Of a stretch of 64,000 nucleotides of DNA, positions 44,191 to 57,000 are shown piece by piece (the first letter of the stretch is position 1; each line of letters opens with the position of its first letter). The DNA is from Anthoceros angustus. Taxonomy: Eukaryota; Streptophyta; Anthocerotopsida; Anthocerotales; Anthocerotaceae. Location of the stretch: the NCBI GenBank assembly GCA_010909165.1, contig MU008179.1:620001-684000 (forward strand). Reading direction: 5' to 3'. The notes under the pieces were generated by a model. The model saw only the letters and a list, made by a program, of their open reading frames with translations, was not told the origin of the DNA and searched no databases. A program made the translations under genes and the position numbers.

Positions 44191-46038
44191 TGGGGTCTTA
44201 CCCGTAATACCAACAAGCCTAGCCCGTGTCGGTCCCGTGGCCCCCATGATGATGGTGGCTGGTTGCCGGGCTCATGCTGCTCGCGACGGGCTGGATTGTG
44301 CATCTCACGGCATGGTTCAAGTGGGCTGCAGGAATCTTTGCTCGAGGGACTCTTATGGAATGTTGGGGAACCTGTGTGTGCGGTTTCCCTTTGGAAGGAT
44401 GTTTTGGAAGCAGACTTTGCCGATGCAAGATGAGCTGATATCATGTCGGCAAAGGAGCTAAGATTGTGTGAAGCCTTTGGGTATATGATACACTATAGTG
44501 TGGGATGCTTGAGTAGTTTCCAATAGGTTACACATGCGGATCATTAGTGTGAAGCACCTGGAGCAACATCTCGGAATAAGGGTTTCTTTCATTGACATCT
44601 CTCCGTCTCGACATCCAGGAATGTGGAACGGAGGATCACAGGTGAAAGCAGCTTCGTAAGGAGGGGAGATGCGTCGAAGGCAGCAATAGGAAAGCATGCC
44701 AGCGTGCACTGCTGATGAGTGATGAGAGAACTCCAAGACAAGCAGGAAGACAGTGAGCAGGACTGGAGCTGTGGCCTGTGCGTAGGTAGACCTACCTCAC
44801 CGCCGAAAATTGGAATGACCACCTTTTCAGGGTACGACTGGCCAATGATGGAACCGTCCGATGGTAGATACACACACACGACAAGCCCAGCACGCCTTGT
44901 TCCGACCTAAACTAGAAAAAGGCGTGCTGTGAAACCGTTTAGAACAAGGGCGCAGCCCGCCGGGCCGGGCCAGCACACACTTCTAGAGCTGTGGGCTGTG
45001 GCCCACACGCTACAGGACTCGAGACTGAAGCAAACGACGACTTGGGTCATGAGAAGCTTGTGGCCGCCTGTTTTCGAGGAAGACATTGGCCAGCTGACGC
45101 GATCGGACCCTCGGACTCTGATGATTTTTTTCATATCTCCCTGACGAGGCGATGGCCGATGGGGCACTTGGCCACTGACATGGGCGTCGGACGTTTGTAT
45201 TTGTCAGGCTTTTCGGTGCCACGTTTGGGGCGGAACATTGCGGGAATCTGCAGGATTCCACCTCTCATTTCGTCGTTTCCTCGTCATGCTCATCCTTGAC
45301 AACAGTGCTAGGCTCCAGGAATCAAGACTCAAACGGCGGTTTACCCTGCTTATCGACTCGGTATTATGTACACGCATGTAATTAAGTGAAGAGAAAACGT
45401 GGTGGGTGTTTAAATTGTTTTCGCAACGTCACAGATGAATGTTGTGTACAATACAGAGAAAATGGACTGCGATTGCAGTTTTGCAAGGATAGTGATAGCA
45501 ATCCCTTGATCTGAAAGGCCCGTCACATCGGCCACCTGACACGTCTACATGCAAGGGAACCAAGTCTGATGCACCTGTAATCGGGAAACAGCGAAGCTCC
45601 AAGCACAGCGTGCGTTGGATTGGCTGGATGAAATAGCTGCTCCCGATCAGCACCAGCAACACTCCTATCATATGAAAGCCAAGGGAAGGTGGTGCGACAT
45701 CTGGCCCAAGGCTTGGATCTTGTAAGCAAATTTAGTTTTCCACTCAGATGTACCCCTCCCCCGACTGGCTCTGTATTCTTGTTCTTGCCATATTGAAAGC
45801 AGGAAAAACGAAGGAATCGAGCATATAAGCTTGCGGCCAGCACTCGCCACTTGATCAAACAGTAGCCCATCCCGATGTCACAAGCCAGATCTGCCGAGAG
45901 CCCGAACCCCGAGCCCCGAGTCGCGAACCGCGAATTGCAAAGCTGAGATAGCGGAAGCAGAAGCAGAAGCAGTAGTACGGCTCCCTCCATCCCGCATCCC
46001 GCATCCCGCACCCCGCGACCCGCAATGTCCTGCTACTG
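44191..46038. other. Intergenic stretch without firm gene
   Basis: A minus-strand exon-like segment at about 44885-44792 (CVYLPSDGSIIGQSYPEKVV ending at a GGTGAG|GTAGGT donor) looks protein-like but I could not connect it to other exons or a family. Otherwise nothing is supported. 45400-46038 is the 3' side of the J-protein gene. Confidence 0.35.
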
Positions 46039-46677
46039 TTACAGCGGCTGGTGCTGCCCCTGCTGCTCCCGCTGGCGCCGCATTCTGGCTCCCCACGATT
46101 CGGGGGCAGCGGCGTACCTCACGGCCGCTCTCCTCTTCAATGTGGAGAGCTGATCCTCCCACTGCGACTTCCACTCCGCCGCGGAGGGGGCATCCGCACA
46201 CCGCCTCCTCCCGGACGCGATGGCGCTGAGCGAGTTAGCCATATCCCGGTCATACGAGGCCCGCCTCCTGGGATCCGACAGTGTCTCGTAGGCCTCCTGC
46301 ACCTCGATGAACTTCTCAGCGCACTCCTTGGACTGCCCCGGCGGGCAGACATCCGGGTGAAACTTCTTGGCCATCTGGCGGTACGCCAGCTTGATGTCCG
46401 GCAGCGCCACATCTTGCGGCAAGCCGAGCAGCTCGTAGAAATTAGGCTGAGCCGGAACAACTCTCTCCATAACCGCCCGCGGAGAAACGTACGCCACCCC
46501 GGCCCCGCTCCACAACGCCGCTGCAGATCTCACCCCGCCCGGCCTCAGCGCCGCTCCCGCAAACGAGCTCCGCAGCCGCGTCCTCTCCGCTCCCGGATTG
46601 GACGCCAAATGCGCCCCAGCCGCAAGCCCTTGCACCTGCGAGGCCACCGCCGCGCCTCCGGCCATCATCATCCTCAT
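46039..46677 (-). CDS. Chloroplast-type DnaJ/J-domain protein, J20 (DJC26)-like
   Basis: Intronless, 212 residues from the ATG at 46677. The first ~75 residues are Ala/Gly/Arg-rich with few acids, a probable plastid transit peptide. The J-domain begins NFYELLGLPQDVALPDIK and contains the HPD tripeptide (KKFHPDVCPPG) and FIEVQEAYETLSDPRRR. The tail EWKSQWEDQLSTLKRR and SWGARMRRQREQQ is specific to the J20 group. In Arabidopsis J20 recruits chloroplast Hsp70 to damaged DXS, the first enzyme of the plastid isoprenoid pathway, for refolding or Clp degradation. The reading stays open upstream of 46677 but without a better ATG. Confidence 0.9.
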   Translation of the reverse strand: MRMMMAGGAAVASQVQGLAAGAHLASNPGAERTRLRSSFAGAALRPGGVRSAAALWSGAGVAYVSPRAVMERVVPAQPNFYELLGLPQDVALPDIKLAYRQMAKKFHPDVCPPGQSKECAEKFIEVQEAYETLSDPRRRASYDRDMANSLSAIASGRRRCADAPSAAEWKSQWEDQLSTLKRRAAVRYAAAPESWGARMRRQREQQGQHQPL

Positions 46678-47106
46678 CCCTCCCTCCGCAAAAAATGCGC
46701 GGCTCCAAGAAAGCAACACTGGCAGCAACAACAACAGCAAGGCACAGTGGGACAATCCCCGAGCGCAAGCTGCTCCGCTTTCCAAGGCCCCCGCAAAGCC
46801 CTCGGAGTTATGTGTACATAAAGAGCCTTGCAAGCCAAAAGCAGTCCTTGCTCTCCTGCTCTCCTCCTCCGGCTTCGAGGTCGCCTGGCAGACCTACGGC
46901 ATTCGAAAGCTTTCACTTGGACGGCGGAGTTAGCGCGCGTCTTCAGACTGTTATTGGCCTCGCGGACTGACACACTGGCAGGCTGAAAGACGGCAAGTGG
47001 AAGCGGGAGTTATGGAGCATTGCGCTGGGGCGTGTGGCATTTTATGGAGAGCTTGCCGAGCCTCGCGCGGGCCCATCAACTCCCACCGCCCCAGAATGTG
47101 AATTAC

Positions 47107-47150
47107 TTTTTTCTTCTTCTTCTTCTTCTTCTTCTTCTTCTTCTTCTTCA
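47107..47150. repeat. (TTC)n microsatellite
   Basis: About 13-14 perfect TTC triplets, 430 bp upstream of the J20-like ATG. Confidence 0.97.
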
Positions 47151-48540
47151 TCACTCTAAAAGATAGTAAATATCCTACCAAATCAAACCGTAAAATCTAT
47201 TCCGCCCGCTAACCGGATTGGCACCTAGGTAGTTGGAGGTTCGCGATACACGACGCCACGACGCCACGTCTCATTGCGATACATAATTCGTTTTCGTGGA
47301 GTAAACTCCTTGGAGTGAGGCCGAAAGCGTAGGCAGCTAATTAAACCACCCCGAGTGTATGGAAATAAGGGCGTGAGCGTGTTTTTCCATGCAGGCGGCG
47401 GCCGGCCGGTAACCGCGTGCGCCCGGTACCCGGGATGTTGTGAGGGGCCGGCTCGCCGTCGGGTCCCGAGCTTGGGAGACGATTCATCTGTACACATGTA
47501 TGGAAAACACTTGCCCGCAAGGCGCCAGCTGCGATTTGGGACAAACCTGAAATGCAAGTGCACCAAGTGGCGTGGCGATCTTATCCTCACGCAACTTGGG
47601 AAATCCTTACCCGACGGTCGGGCACGAAACCCGCTTGCGTCTCTTCTTGCCTCCAACACCGCGGACACATCGATCGAGACACCGACAAGTTGGCGGGTTG
47701 GATGGGGATTGGGTTCAGGTTGGGTTGGGTTATGTTGGGTCGGGGTGAATGAACCCGGGTTTGGTTCTTCCCGAACATGGGTGCCTGCGGAACCGTGAGC
47801 CCTGTCTTGATTCCGAGGCTGTTTCCCCGGAAGCAGCCAGTCTCTAGAAGGGCCATGGCATGGGTACGGTTGCGGAAGGTTCGATGGGGGAAGATGGCGG
47901 CATGGCGGCATGGCGGCATGCCGCCGCGGCGTGCTGCCACTGGCGCAGCGCTGTGGAGCATCGAATGTTCCATGCAAGCGTGGCATGACCTGTCCCGCAC
48001 GCAGTGGTGAATTCGCTTGTGGCGCTGGTCGTTGCTTGGTGTCGACGGCGACGAAAAGCGTCCGGTGAAAGGGCTTTGGACCTCGGAAGTCGGAGGTGGG
48101 AGGGAACTGGAAGTTGCACTACAAGGAATGTAGCTGTAGTTCGTCATCGCCAAGGCGCCGCAGGCCCCGTCCGCCTACCCTGTTGCCTGAGGTTGCCAAG
48201 GGGGTACAGTTTCAACTTCCAGATCCTGATCGCCTCCGACCGATTTGCACAATAAAATCCTAGTCACACCTGCGCGCGCACAAGCATAGGCCGCCCGCCT
48301 CGTATTAAAAAACACCCACGATCTCTCATCGTAGCGCCTTTTCCGGAGGCTGGACGAGAGAATACATATATGGTCCAACTGTTCGCGTTCTCTTTGTTTT
48401 ACGTATAGGGAACGCCTTGTGCCTCCAAGAGCTCTGGTACACTTAGTTTCTCTTGTCACAGGGTCTTAGTTTTGGGCATATGCAACTCTTTGTTCATGGA
48501 ATACACGGGACGCCATCAATTGCAATGAGGGTTATTTTGC
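47151..48540. other. GC-rich intergenic stretch
   Basis: Readings are open in several frames on both strands without resemblance to proteins. Short repeats: ggcggcat repeated at 47897-47922 and a T/G-rich tract (gggttgggttatgttgggt) near 47715-47745 that is not a telomere repeat. Confidence 0.45.
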
Positions 48541-48765
48541 ACCCTCAGAATGAGAATGAAAAACCCACTAGCCTGCATTTTTTATTTATATGAGATCCTT
48601 CCTATCCATATTCATTCTAAATGAGAGCTACCTTAAATCCATGGAAGTGAGAGATGAAAAAACCCATTAGCCTGCATTTTTTATTCATATGAGATCCTTC
48701 CTATCCACATTCATTCCAAATGAGAGCTACCTTAAATCCATGGAAGTGAGAGTGAATTTTTAACC
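48541..48765. repeat. 99-bp tandem duplication
   Basis: gcctgcattttttatt.atatgagatccttcctatcca begins at 48571 and again at 48670; the copies are about 95% identical (a few substitutions). Confidence 0.95.
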
Positions 48766-49079
48766 AGGGGAGCCTGTGTTCACCTTCATCTTCTAGACAT
48801 ACTTTGATTCTCATATTTGTTTTCTTTCCCTCTTGCGTCTATCACAGATATTAGAAGTTTCGAACATTACTTCTTTGCTTCTTAACCAATGTCCAAGAAG
48901 CTCAACTATATTTTTTATGAATCTCTACTTACATATATATAAGTAATAAATAACAACTTACTATACGATGAATTCCTTACAATACAAAGAAGGCACATTA
49001 TCAAATTTAAAATATTATATAAAATATTTATAATTACCTAATAAATCAAAAAAGTATTTAAATTCACCTTATAATCAAA

Positions 49080-49560
49080 CAGCTTTTGGTCGAGTGTTCA
49101 AGGCATGTGCATGCAAAGTGGTAGTAGAAGAAGAAGTGCACGGATTTGTCCTCAAGCACCTTTGGATGAGTATTTAAGTCGTGTGCTTGCTAAATGCATG
49201 GGTTTGTCATGAGTAGCTTTGGCTGAGTGGTCCAAATGGCTTAGGCCAAATGGACACACTTACCTTAAGAATATTGCAATTAAGCGTCCTACATCACAAG
49301 GGGACCCACATGGGGTACTTAGAGAGGAATGCCACGCCATAGTTAAGCGCTCTACACCACAAAAGGGACCCAAATGGGGTACCTAGAGAGGAATGCCTTC
49401 GGTGCTAGTGCTAATAGCCTAGTTTACTCCATGGAGCAAGTTGCCCGGAGAGCTGAGTCTCATGGCAGCATGTCTGTCCTTAGTGGACATCAAATAAATT
49501 GGCATGTCCATACTTCATAACTTCAAATAAATTTTTGTTTGTTTGTTTGTTTGGATGTAG
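49080..49560 (+). repeat. SINE-like or tandemly duplicated element with (TTTG)n end
   Basis: Three related segments with a Pol III A-box-like core occur at about 49082 (cttttggtcgagtgttcaa), 49158 (cctttggatgagtatttaa) and 49214 (gctttggctgagtggtcca). A 63-bp tandem duplication follows (taagcg.c.tacaccaca...agagaggaatgcc at 49281 and 49344). The block ends with ttgtttgtttgtttgttt at 49536-49553. No convincing B box, so an active SINE is not shown. Confidence 0.4.
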
Positions 49561-49871
49561 GTGATAATCTTGGTACGTGATGCAGGTTTATCCCGTGCGC
49601 TTATTGCGTGGAAAACAGACGGCTGTTGTGCCAAGATGGGCAAGTGGGTCTGTACCACTTGCAACACGAGAAATTGCCCGGTTGTTGGGATTGGTGGCGT
49701 GAGCTAATCAGGTCACAACTACGGCACAAGCTAGCCATTGGTTGCGGTGAAAGAAATTAAAAATTTGGATATGTTCCTCGCGGCCGAGATCGAAGCCGTG
49801 TGGTCAGAAATAATTCGGATGCCCGCTCCTTCCGACATCACATTGACAGCTCGCCAAAACGGCTGGGAAGA

Positions 49872-50671
49872 ATGGGTCCAAGCGAGCCGTCTCACGGCAG
49901 CACAGCGAAGTCAGGACCGCCGAATTTCCTGCGACGACTGTCCATGTTGCATGTCCAACTGCTTCTATTGACACTGCTACTTGCTGCTTGTGGTCTGGTC
50001 CCTGTGGAAGATGTTGGGTTTGTGTTCTTGATTTCTGCATATATTTGGTTTTTCAACAAGGTGGCATTTCCCCCGGTTACCTCTGAGCGGCCCTCGAGCT
50101 TTTACAAGAGTAAGTTTTTTCCTGTTGCCGTTGTAGGACCTTCCTGCATGTTGTTGCTCAGAGCCTTGCTTTCTTTGCAGACAATCCGTGGTTCGGCAAA
50201 TATATCACACTCGGAGCTGTGTTGGGGCTTCTGTTGCCGCTGGGGTACATCATTGCTGCCTTTGGTCAAGGGGATCTAAAGGCAACGCGGGCAGCATCGC
50301 CCCATCTCTTCTTGCTCTCATGCCAGGTGCTCACAGAAGGTTTTTCCAATTCGAACACGGTTTCAGTGATCACACGTTGTCTTGTTCCTATTTCTTACAA
50401 CACATGGAGGTTGGGTTCAATTTCAACTTGGTTAAGGTCTTCACTTGCCGAGGAGGCGGGAGATCTTAACCAAGGACCCGGGGGTCGCCAGCTTGGCTCC
50501 TCAGGAGGACCATGGATTAGGTTTGGGCAGATACTTGCTGTTGCCAATATGATATTTTGGAGCTTCAATCTGTTCGGTTTCCTGCTACCTGTGCATTTGC
50601 CTAAGGCAATGCGAAAGCATTTTGAGTCTGAGCAAGCTTCCAGGCACACAGAGGAAGGCAGAAGAGATTAA
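49872..50671 (+). CDS. Multi-pass membrane protein of a conserved plant family (DUF7733-like)
   Basis: Two exons, 49872-50109 and 50181-50671, with a 71-nt phase-1 intron (GTAAGT...TTTGCAG); 242 residues. After a short hydrophilic N-terminus come four or more hydrophobic segments: LLLLTLLLAACGLVPVED, FVFLISAYIWFFNKVAFP, ITLGAVLGLLLPLGYIIAAF and, near the end, ILAVANMIFWSFNLFGFLL. Conserved family lines are SPHLFLLSCQVLTEG, VPISYNTWRL and FNLFGFLLPVHLPKA. The family is widespread in plants and of unknown function. I took the ATG at 49872; the frame is open a little further upstream but without an ATG. Confidence 0.82.
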
Positions 50672-51050
50672 CATTACTACTCTGCGCAACTTGAAACGTA
50701 CTGTGCGCAAGACCAAAAACTATGTCCGCTTTTCCAAATGTCTTCCACGACGGGAAACGGTCCAAGGTAACTGATGACTTCCACGGTATTTCGACTGGAC
50801 TTAAACTCTTAATAAATATGGGCCGCCTGCGTGTACCGTAGTCCACAAAGAATGTTTTTTCGCAGGTCCCCAATCAAACCCACTGGTCCGCAAGTGTGGC
50901 AAAGGCTCAGACTTGCATGAATTCTGCAAAATTTTGACCCGACCACTCTGTTCACAGGCAGGACAGGAACAGAATCAGCAATGCCCGAAGATCGTGGAGC
51001 GGGAGGTGATCGTTTGAATGTTTGGTGGGAGCTTCTTATTTCTCTTCTCC

Positions 51051-54000
51051 CTATTTCTTCTCCGACAAGTTCTTTTTCACGGTTCCTCCGAAGACCACCT
51101 TCTGCAGTTCCTTCGCAATCTCGTCTATGGAGAGCTTGGAGTCGCTGAAATTCACAAACTCCAACTGCAAGAGTTCCAAAACGAATTGTCTGTTAGACGT
51201 CTGTGGGAACGTTCCAACCCCAGTCAGAATACGTTTGCAAACCAGCTGTAGAATCAATGCAAATTACATGGGTGCAGCTTATGATGGGTCAATCAAATGT
51301 GGCACAACGATGCACATGCCGAATCTTCCGGAGCAAGATGCTCTTAGGACTCAAAACCCAGATTAGTGCAGACCAACATGTATGCCACCAGATGGAGCAC
51401 CAGAAACACAAGCAGTGAATGCACTTTGCCTCTTCTCAACACGTGCAACAAGGAAAGGTGAACAGGCAGCAGCGAAGCTTCAACAGGAGGCAGAATACAG
51501 ACATGCTGTCCTGATTTGAGGTCTACCACAACTCCACTGGCACGGAGGCCTCTCCTTCCCGCATGAATGTTTGTGATACTGCTGTGATCAACTTGGATTG
51601 TCTGCAAGACGACATGTTCCATTCAGCTGCTATCTCGGAATGCTGGCCGGAGTTTGCTTGTGTGAGTGGAATCCGAAACTCACCTTTTCGACGTCGGTTG
51701 ATAAAAAAATTAAATGAGCCGCTGACACTTTCAATACGCCCGGCTGCTTGGACAATATGCGCTGCTTGGAACACTGGTAGGCTGGAACACAATTACGTTG
51801 CAACATTTAGCTGGAAACCTCATGAAGTTGGCGTATATTGCTAAATAAGTCACCTTAGGCCGGGCAGTAGAGCTTACTTTTGATGGCTTCATGTTGCTGT
51901 ACATTTGAGCCATCCTCTTCCTTTGCCCACGTTGAAGCCATGTATTTTTCAAGGTAGGTTCCCGTGCCAACAACCTGGAATGACAGAGCATAAGCCCAGG
52001 CAAAATTTTTGGAAACTGAAATACCGATCGGACAGCCATAATGATCCTTACAAACCTGCTTAAAGATTACTCGGCAGACCTTGCTGCAATCCCCAATTCT
52101 TGTAAACTTGGTCGGCCGGTTGTTCAGAGCAACAATTGAGATAGAGCTGCTGTCAACTACGGAAACTCGCAGTATCCGGTCTAAGGAAAGCAGGAATACA
52201 TTCTTGTCATCGGCTGCGGCCGTGCTTGCACCGGCAAAACACACATGCCGTGGTGTCACATACAAAGTGCCTTGGGCCTTCCTTGAGTTCCTGTTACCAG
52301 CAGACGGATATTCACAGGTCAGTCATAATATCTTCGCAAACCTTAGTCATAATATCTTGACAGATCTTAGTCATAATTTCTGGACATCGTGCTGAGGTTG
52401 CAGCAGCATCAACAGCATCGAGAAATACCTGCAGGTGAAGGAGTCGACCATCTCTTCATCCTTTGGAAGTCCAAAGATGAACTGTAAGCAAAGCAGAAGC
52501 AGTAGCACGTCAATCAAGGTGCTTTTGCTGGGTAAAAGAGCCCCTCTAACAACAACACTCAGCCAGGCTATGTTAGCTCTCTGCTCACAGGCAAATACCT
52601 GCATCATCTTGTTGTTGGCGATCAAACTCTGACGCATAACGATATCCTGAGCCTCGTCGTCATTCTTCTGTCTCAGCAGCCACAAGTAGTCCAACACATG
52701 TAGCTCGGCCTCAACTTTGACAGACTCCACGTGCTCATTCGACGGCGGATTGAGCCCATGAAGTGGGCCGCATGGTGAATTCGCCTTCTTTTGCATGTCA
52801 AGATTATTGTACTTATCCCAGGCTTGCCAGTATAAGATGCAAAGCTCACGAGTGCCAAGATCCCAGCAAGAAAGAATCTTCCGAAGACGGGCAGTAGTTT
52901 CATCCATCTCCGTGCTACTTAGGCCCTTACCGCCTCCGTGGAAATAGTCATAGAAAAATGTCAGAGACTCTCCCAATTTCAGCCTCTGCGCTGGAGTCAT
53001 CGGAGTGGGATCCTCGTCACGATTGAGGGCAAACTCTTCCATGCAAAACATCAATGCGTGTGCACTCTCCTGGACACGGAATGAAGGCAGTGTTCAGAGC
53101 CACCGACAAAATCGAGGAACATGCTAGTTTGTGTCTCACCAAAAGAAAACAAGCAGGGAAACCAGCTTTCCTACCCAAAGAATGCGTCGAAAGATAGTTG
53201 GATGCAGTCCTTCGTTCATGACAGAAAGATGCTCATCCAGATACTCCGTTAAAGGCAGAAACTGCTCGCCAATATCATAATCAGCATGAGAGTCCAAATC
53301 ACGAAGGACATACTGGAGCTCACTCGTGAGACGGCCCTGCACGAGCATTTGCAATCCTCCATTAGATCCATCTACTTCTTGAGGCAGTTGAGGACCAGCC
53401 CAGAAAAAGTGAAATCGGTACTCACCTGCACGTTTTCCACAATTGAACCAATTACATTCGTCAAAGTCTGCTGCACATAGTGATGCAGATCTTTGAACCT
53501 TTGGCCGACCTGCGTACTTGGACTAAGATGTGTGTTGACAGCACCGTGGACACCATTCTCACTGAACAAACATACACACGAGCTGTTAGGGCAAACGTTA
53601 CACTCGAACAGATACTAACCAGGCTGATGACCCCAGCAGTGTATAGAAGTTTTACCCTGGAATTTCCTCATCAAGGTCAGGAAAATCCAAATCAGGATCG
53701 CTATCTTCAGTTGCATTCGCAGGAACTGGTTGCAGTGCAGTTCCCCACGTTGATTCCAGTCGTCTCTCCAAATCCAGGTCTTGTTCCAGAACTGCGTGCA
53801 TATCATTCAGCTGCACAAGTTGACCCGCAAGCGCTATCCAGTGTTACTGTTAACGTGTCCAGATGACGCGATGACCTTGTTTCCAGAAGAAGCTCTGGGA
53901 AGGTCTACAGAAGTACAACAGCTGCAGACTAAAACAACAGTCCAAACTGTGCCCAACTCACCTTGACACACAGAGTTTTCGATATTGACAGGGGCGGAAT

Positions 54001-57000
54001 TTTGTCGTCCGACTTGGACAGGCTAAGAATACCACGAGTTTCAGTTGGAAGTTCTTCTGGAAGCTCGTCCAGGCAAAGTTTTTCCAGAACTCCGACGTAG
54101 GTCTCGATGGCCGTGCAAATTCCAACTTCAACTTTTGGAAGATACTGCGCCCCAAATGGTAGGGACAGGAGGCGAGACGACAATTCATCGACAACCTCGC
54201 TAATCATGAAAAACAGATCTGCCCAGTACAACAATGAGTTGTTACCCCCCCCCCAAAAAAAAAAGCAGCCAAGATGCGAAGGGCACGCAGAAAACAGGTG
54301 TGACTGATCTTACCAACCACAGAGAATGAGAAGAATGCATTGGTATGAGGAGAGAGCGGTTCCCACTTCTCCGCACTAACAATTGAGCTTATCCAGCTGC
54401 ACGATTTTAACCAGACAAGAAACAAGCTTGTTTCAAAACTCAGCTTCTTCTGTATCTGCTTCCTGCGTGAGATCGGTTTGCACCTCACGCAAACATGCCA
54501 CGCGCAAACAAATCTCCTGAAGCAAGAAATAAAGGCCTTACTCTATCATGCGAGGTTTTGTCGTAGCCAGCCATTGCGTAAGGTGGTCCTCAAACAGGCT
54601 GTGCACGTCTATGAACTTCAGCTGCACTCCCAGTTTTTCGATATCTTCGTGGAGCAGTAACAGCTCTTTAGCCAAGTCCTGCAAAGAAGTGCACTGTTTC
54701 GATCTGCAACCGTTTCTGGAAAGAGCCGCAACCAGAAAACCATAAGTTTGAGGATCTAAGATGCCGTTGGTATCAACTCACCACGTAATCTTTAGGAAAT
54801 GTCTTCACGGAGGCAGCTCCGACAAAACTTTTGATATAGTCAGACACCTGACATTGAGAACCAGCTTTCAGCACTTCTGTTCAACACGCTTGCAAGCGTC
54901 CATGCTGCTCAGAGGATGGAAGCAGGCTTACCAACTTGTAGTAGACAGGGGCGGTGACGGCAGGAAGGAAGCAGGCATCTGGAAAGGCGTCCACGAAGGT
55001 AGAGCCATGCTCCTGAAGATCATTACGGATGAAGCGCACCACTTTGGTTATTGACTGGGAACTGATTTCCCTCACTTCCCCTGTGTACAGAGAGTCGTCC
55101 ACCAGAGACTTGTGGAACCGTTTCTCGCAAAATGACTGGTAAAAGGCCACGCACCCACCAACAGGTTAATCTCACACGGTGTGTGTGTGCGTACAAGCAA
55201 GCGTGAGAGTAGTGGAGCATCTATTACTCACCTGGACCCAGCTCCGAAGAGGAACCACAATTTCATCCAGACTGAGGTCCCAACGCAGGATCAGTGACAG
55301 AAGCTCAATAAGCCTTGACAAAGCTCCTGGAGGCTGGTTCTTTGGGAACACCGTCTGAAAATTTTCAACGATGTCCACGGCAGGTTTCATGAGCACTGGA
55401 CATCCACAAGTCATAACAGTGTGATTAGTACAAGGGCCCCGACCAAACATGGAAACCAGAACAGGAATGGAAAGTGGAACGTACACACGACAATACTGCT
55501 GTGCACAGCCAGCTCCGTCTTGGTTAGCTTGCCCTCTTTTGCAGCCAGGCAAGCTGGAGACCACTCCTCGACTACGTATTGTAGATAGTCGGCATCCGTA
55601 TTGAACTTTCCTGCCAGCACGTGGACAATGCCCAGACTACATCTCTCCTTCCGCAAGCCGTAATGAGTTGCGAAGTTGTTGACTATCCTCTTCCACTGAG
55701 GTCTTAGCTCAAACTCCCCTGCAGGCCAGGTGTGACGTTCAGTATTTCTCCCCCCTCCCCCCCGTTTCAAGCACATAGAACAAATATCCAAGGAAGACAG
55801 CAAGGCGGTGGCACCTGGCTTTTGCTGCCTGTATGCTAAACGGAGGAGTACGTCGTATGATCTCTCGACGTCATCCACTGGAGGCAACAAGAGCAACTTG
55901 TTTGGCGGTGCTTCTCTGCCAGAAAAGAAGAACGAACCGAACAAAGTTTGAGTTATCTTCAAAAATGGCCAGCTGACGACCAGACATTGATTGCAAAACC
56001 GAGGATGGACTGACGCGGACCTGTAGAACCGCTCGCAAATGCAAGAAAGCTGGAGTGTCAGAGTGGTGGTGCTCTCCCTCCCCCTGTCATCCATCAGCTG
56101 GTAATTTGTGGCAGGACCATCCCCTTGCAGCCCACCGTGTGCAAGGGCGTGTGCCTCGATATGACTGTAGGACAGTACGATTTGCCCTAGAAACGAGTCT
56201 CCACTCCAAGGAGCCACCTGCATTCACATTTCCAACGGCGTGAAACGATTCAGAAGTAAGATCGGCAGGGTGCGGTGGGCTGGCAGCATTTGCATTGGAG
56301 CTTCTTAGTACCTTTCTCCTCTTGCTCCTCCTGGAGCTCTTCCGTTTGAGATATTGTTTGAAGGAACTTTTGGTGAACTGGGCAAGGGCTATTTCCCCGT
56401 CTTGCCCAATGAGAGGTCCCCCCAGCTTGTCCCACACTTCAATGAGGAACCGGTCCTGCATGCTGCAACCCACAATTCACAATTCCGTCAAGATCCTCTT
56501 CACCGAGCGAGCTCCGTCGACAGAGACTAGGAAAAAGCGAGCGGCTGATTACCTGCCGACTGAGATCCACGGCGACTTGGCATGCCATTCTGCACTATCA
56601 ACACAAGCCACGGGATCCGTGCGAAAGGCAGGTTTTCTCCCTGCTACATCGTCGGATTCAGTGTCCGGAGATGGCATGTTCCCGGGCTTCGCTGGAAGAA
56701 CAGAGACAGAGCAATAGGCCTGCAGGGGCTGGGGGGGCTTAGCGCACCCGAACATGGACCGCCATGATGATCCGCCAGGTCCCCGGAAACCATCCCCGGA
56801 AAGGACCTCCACCTGGACAGACGCCGAGAAGGACGGCAGAGTGGCCATGAAATCGATGTCCTTTGTAAGCTCTTGGGTTTCCTCTGCCTTCCAGGCCTCG
56901 TAGTGCGCCTGATCATCGAACAGAGCCGGGTTGATGAAAGGGTCGTCGTCATGCTGAATCTTGTCCAGTCTGCTCACAATTTCTGCACAAACCCACAATT

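Noticed and set aside
47715-47750. G/T-rich tract as interstitial telomere repeat
   Set aside because: The units are not TTTAGGG or TTAGGG and are irregular.
49205-49250. tRNA gene
   Set aside because: Only an A-box-like core is present; no B box, no clover-leaf stems.
51855-51857. TAA as the end of the Munc13-like gene
   Set aside because: A strong GTAAGC donor at 51877 precedes it, and three further phase-consistent exons with GRAM-like sequence follow. I kept the longer model but note the shorter one is possible.
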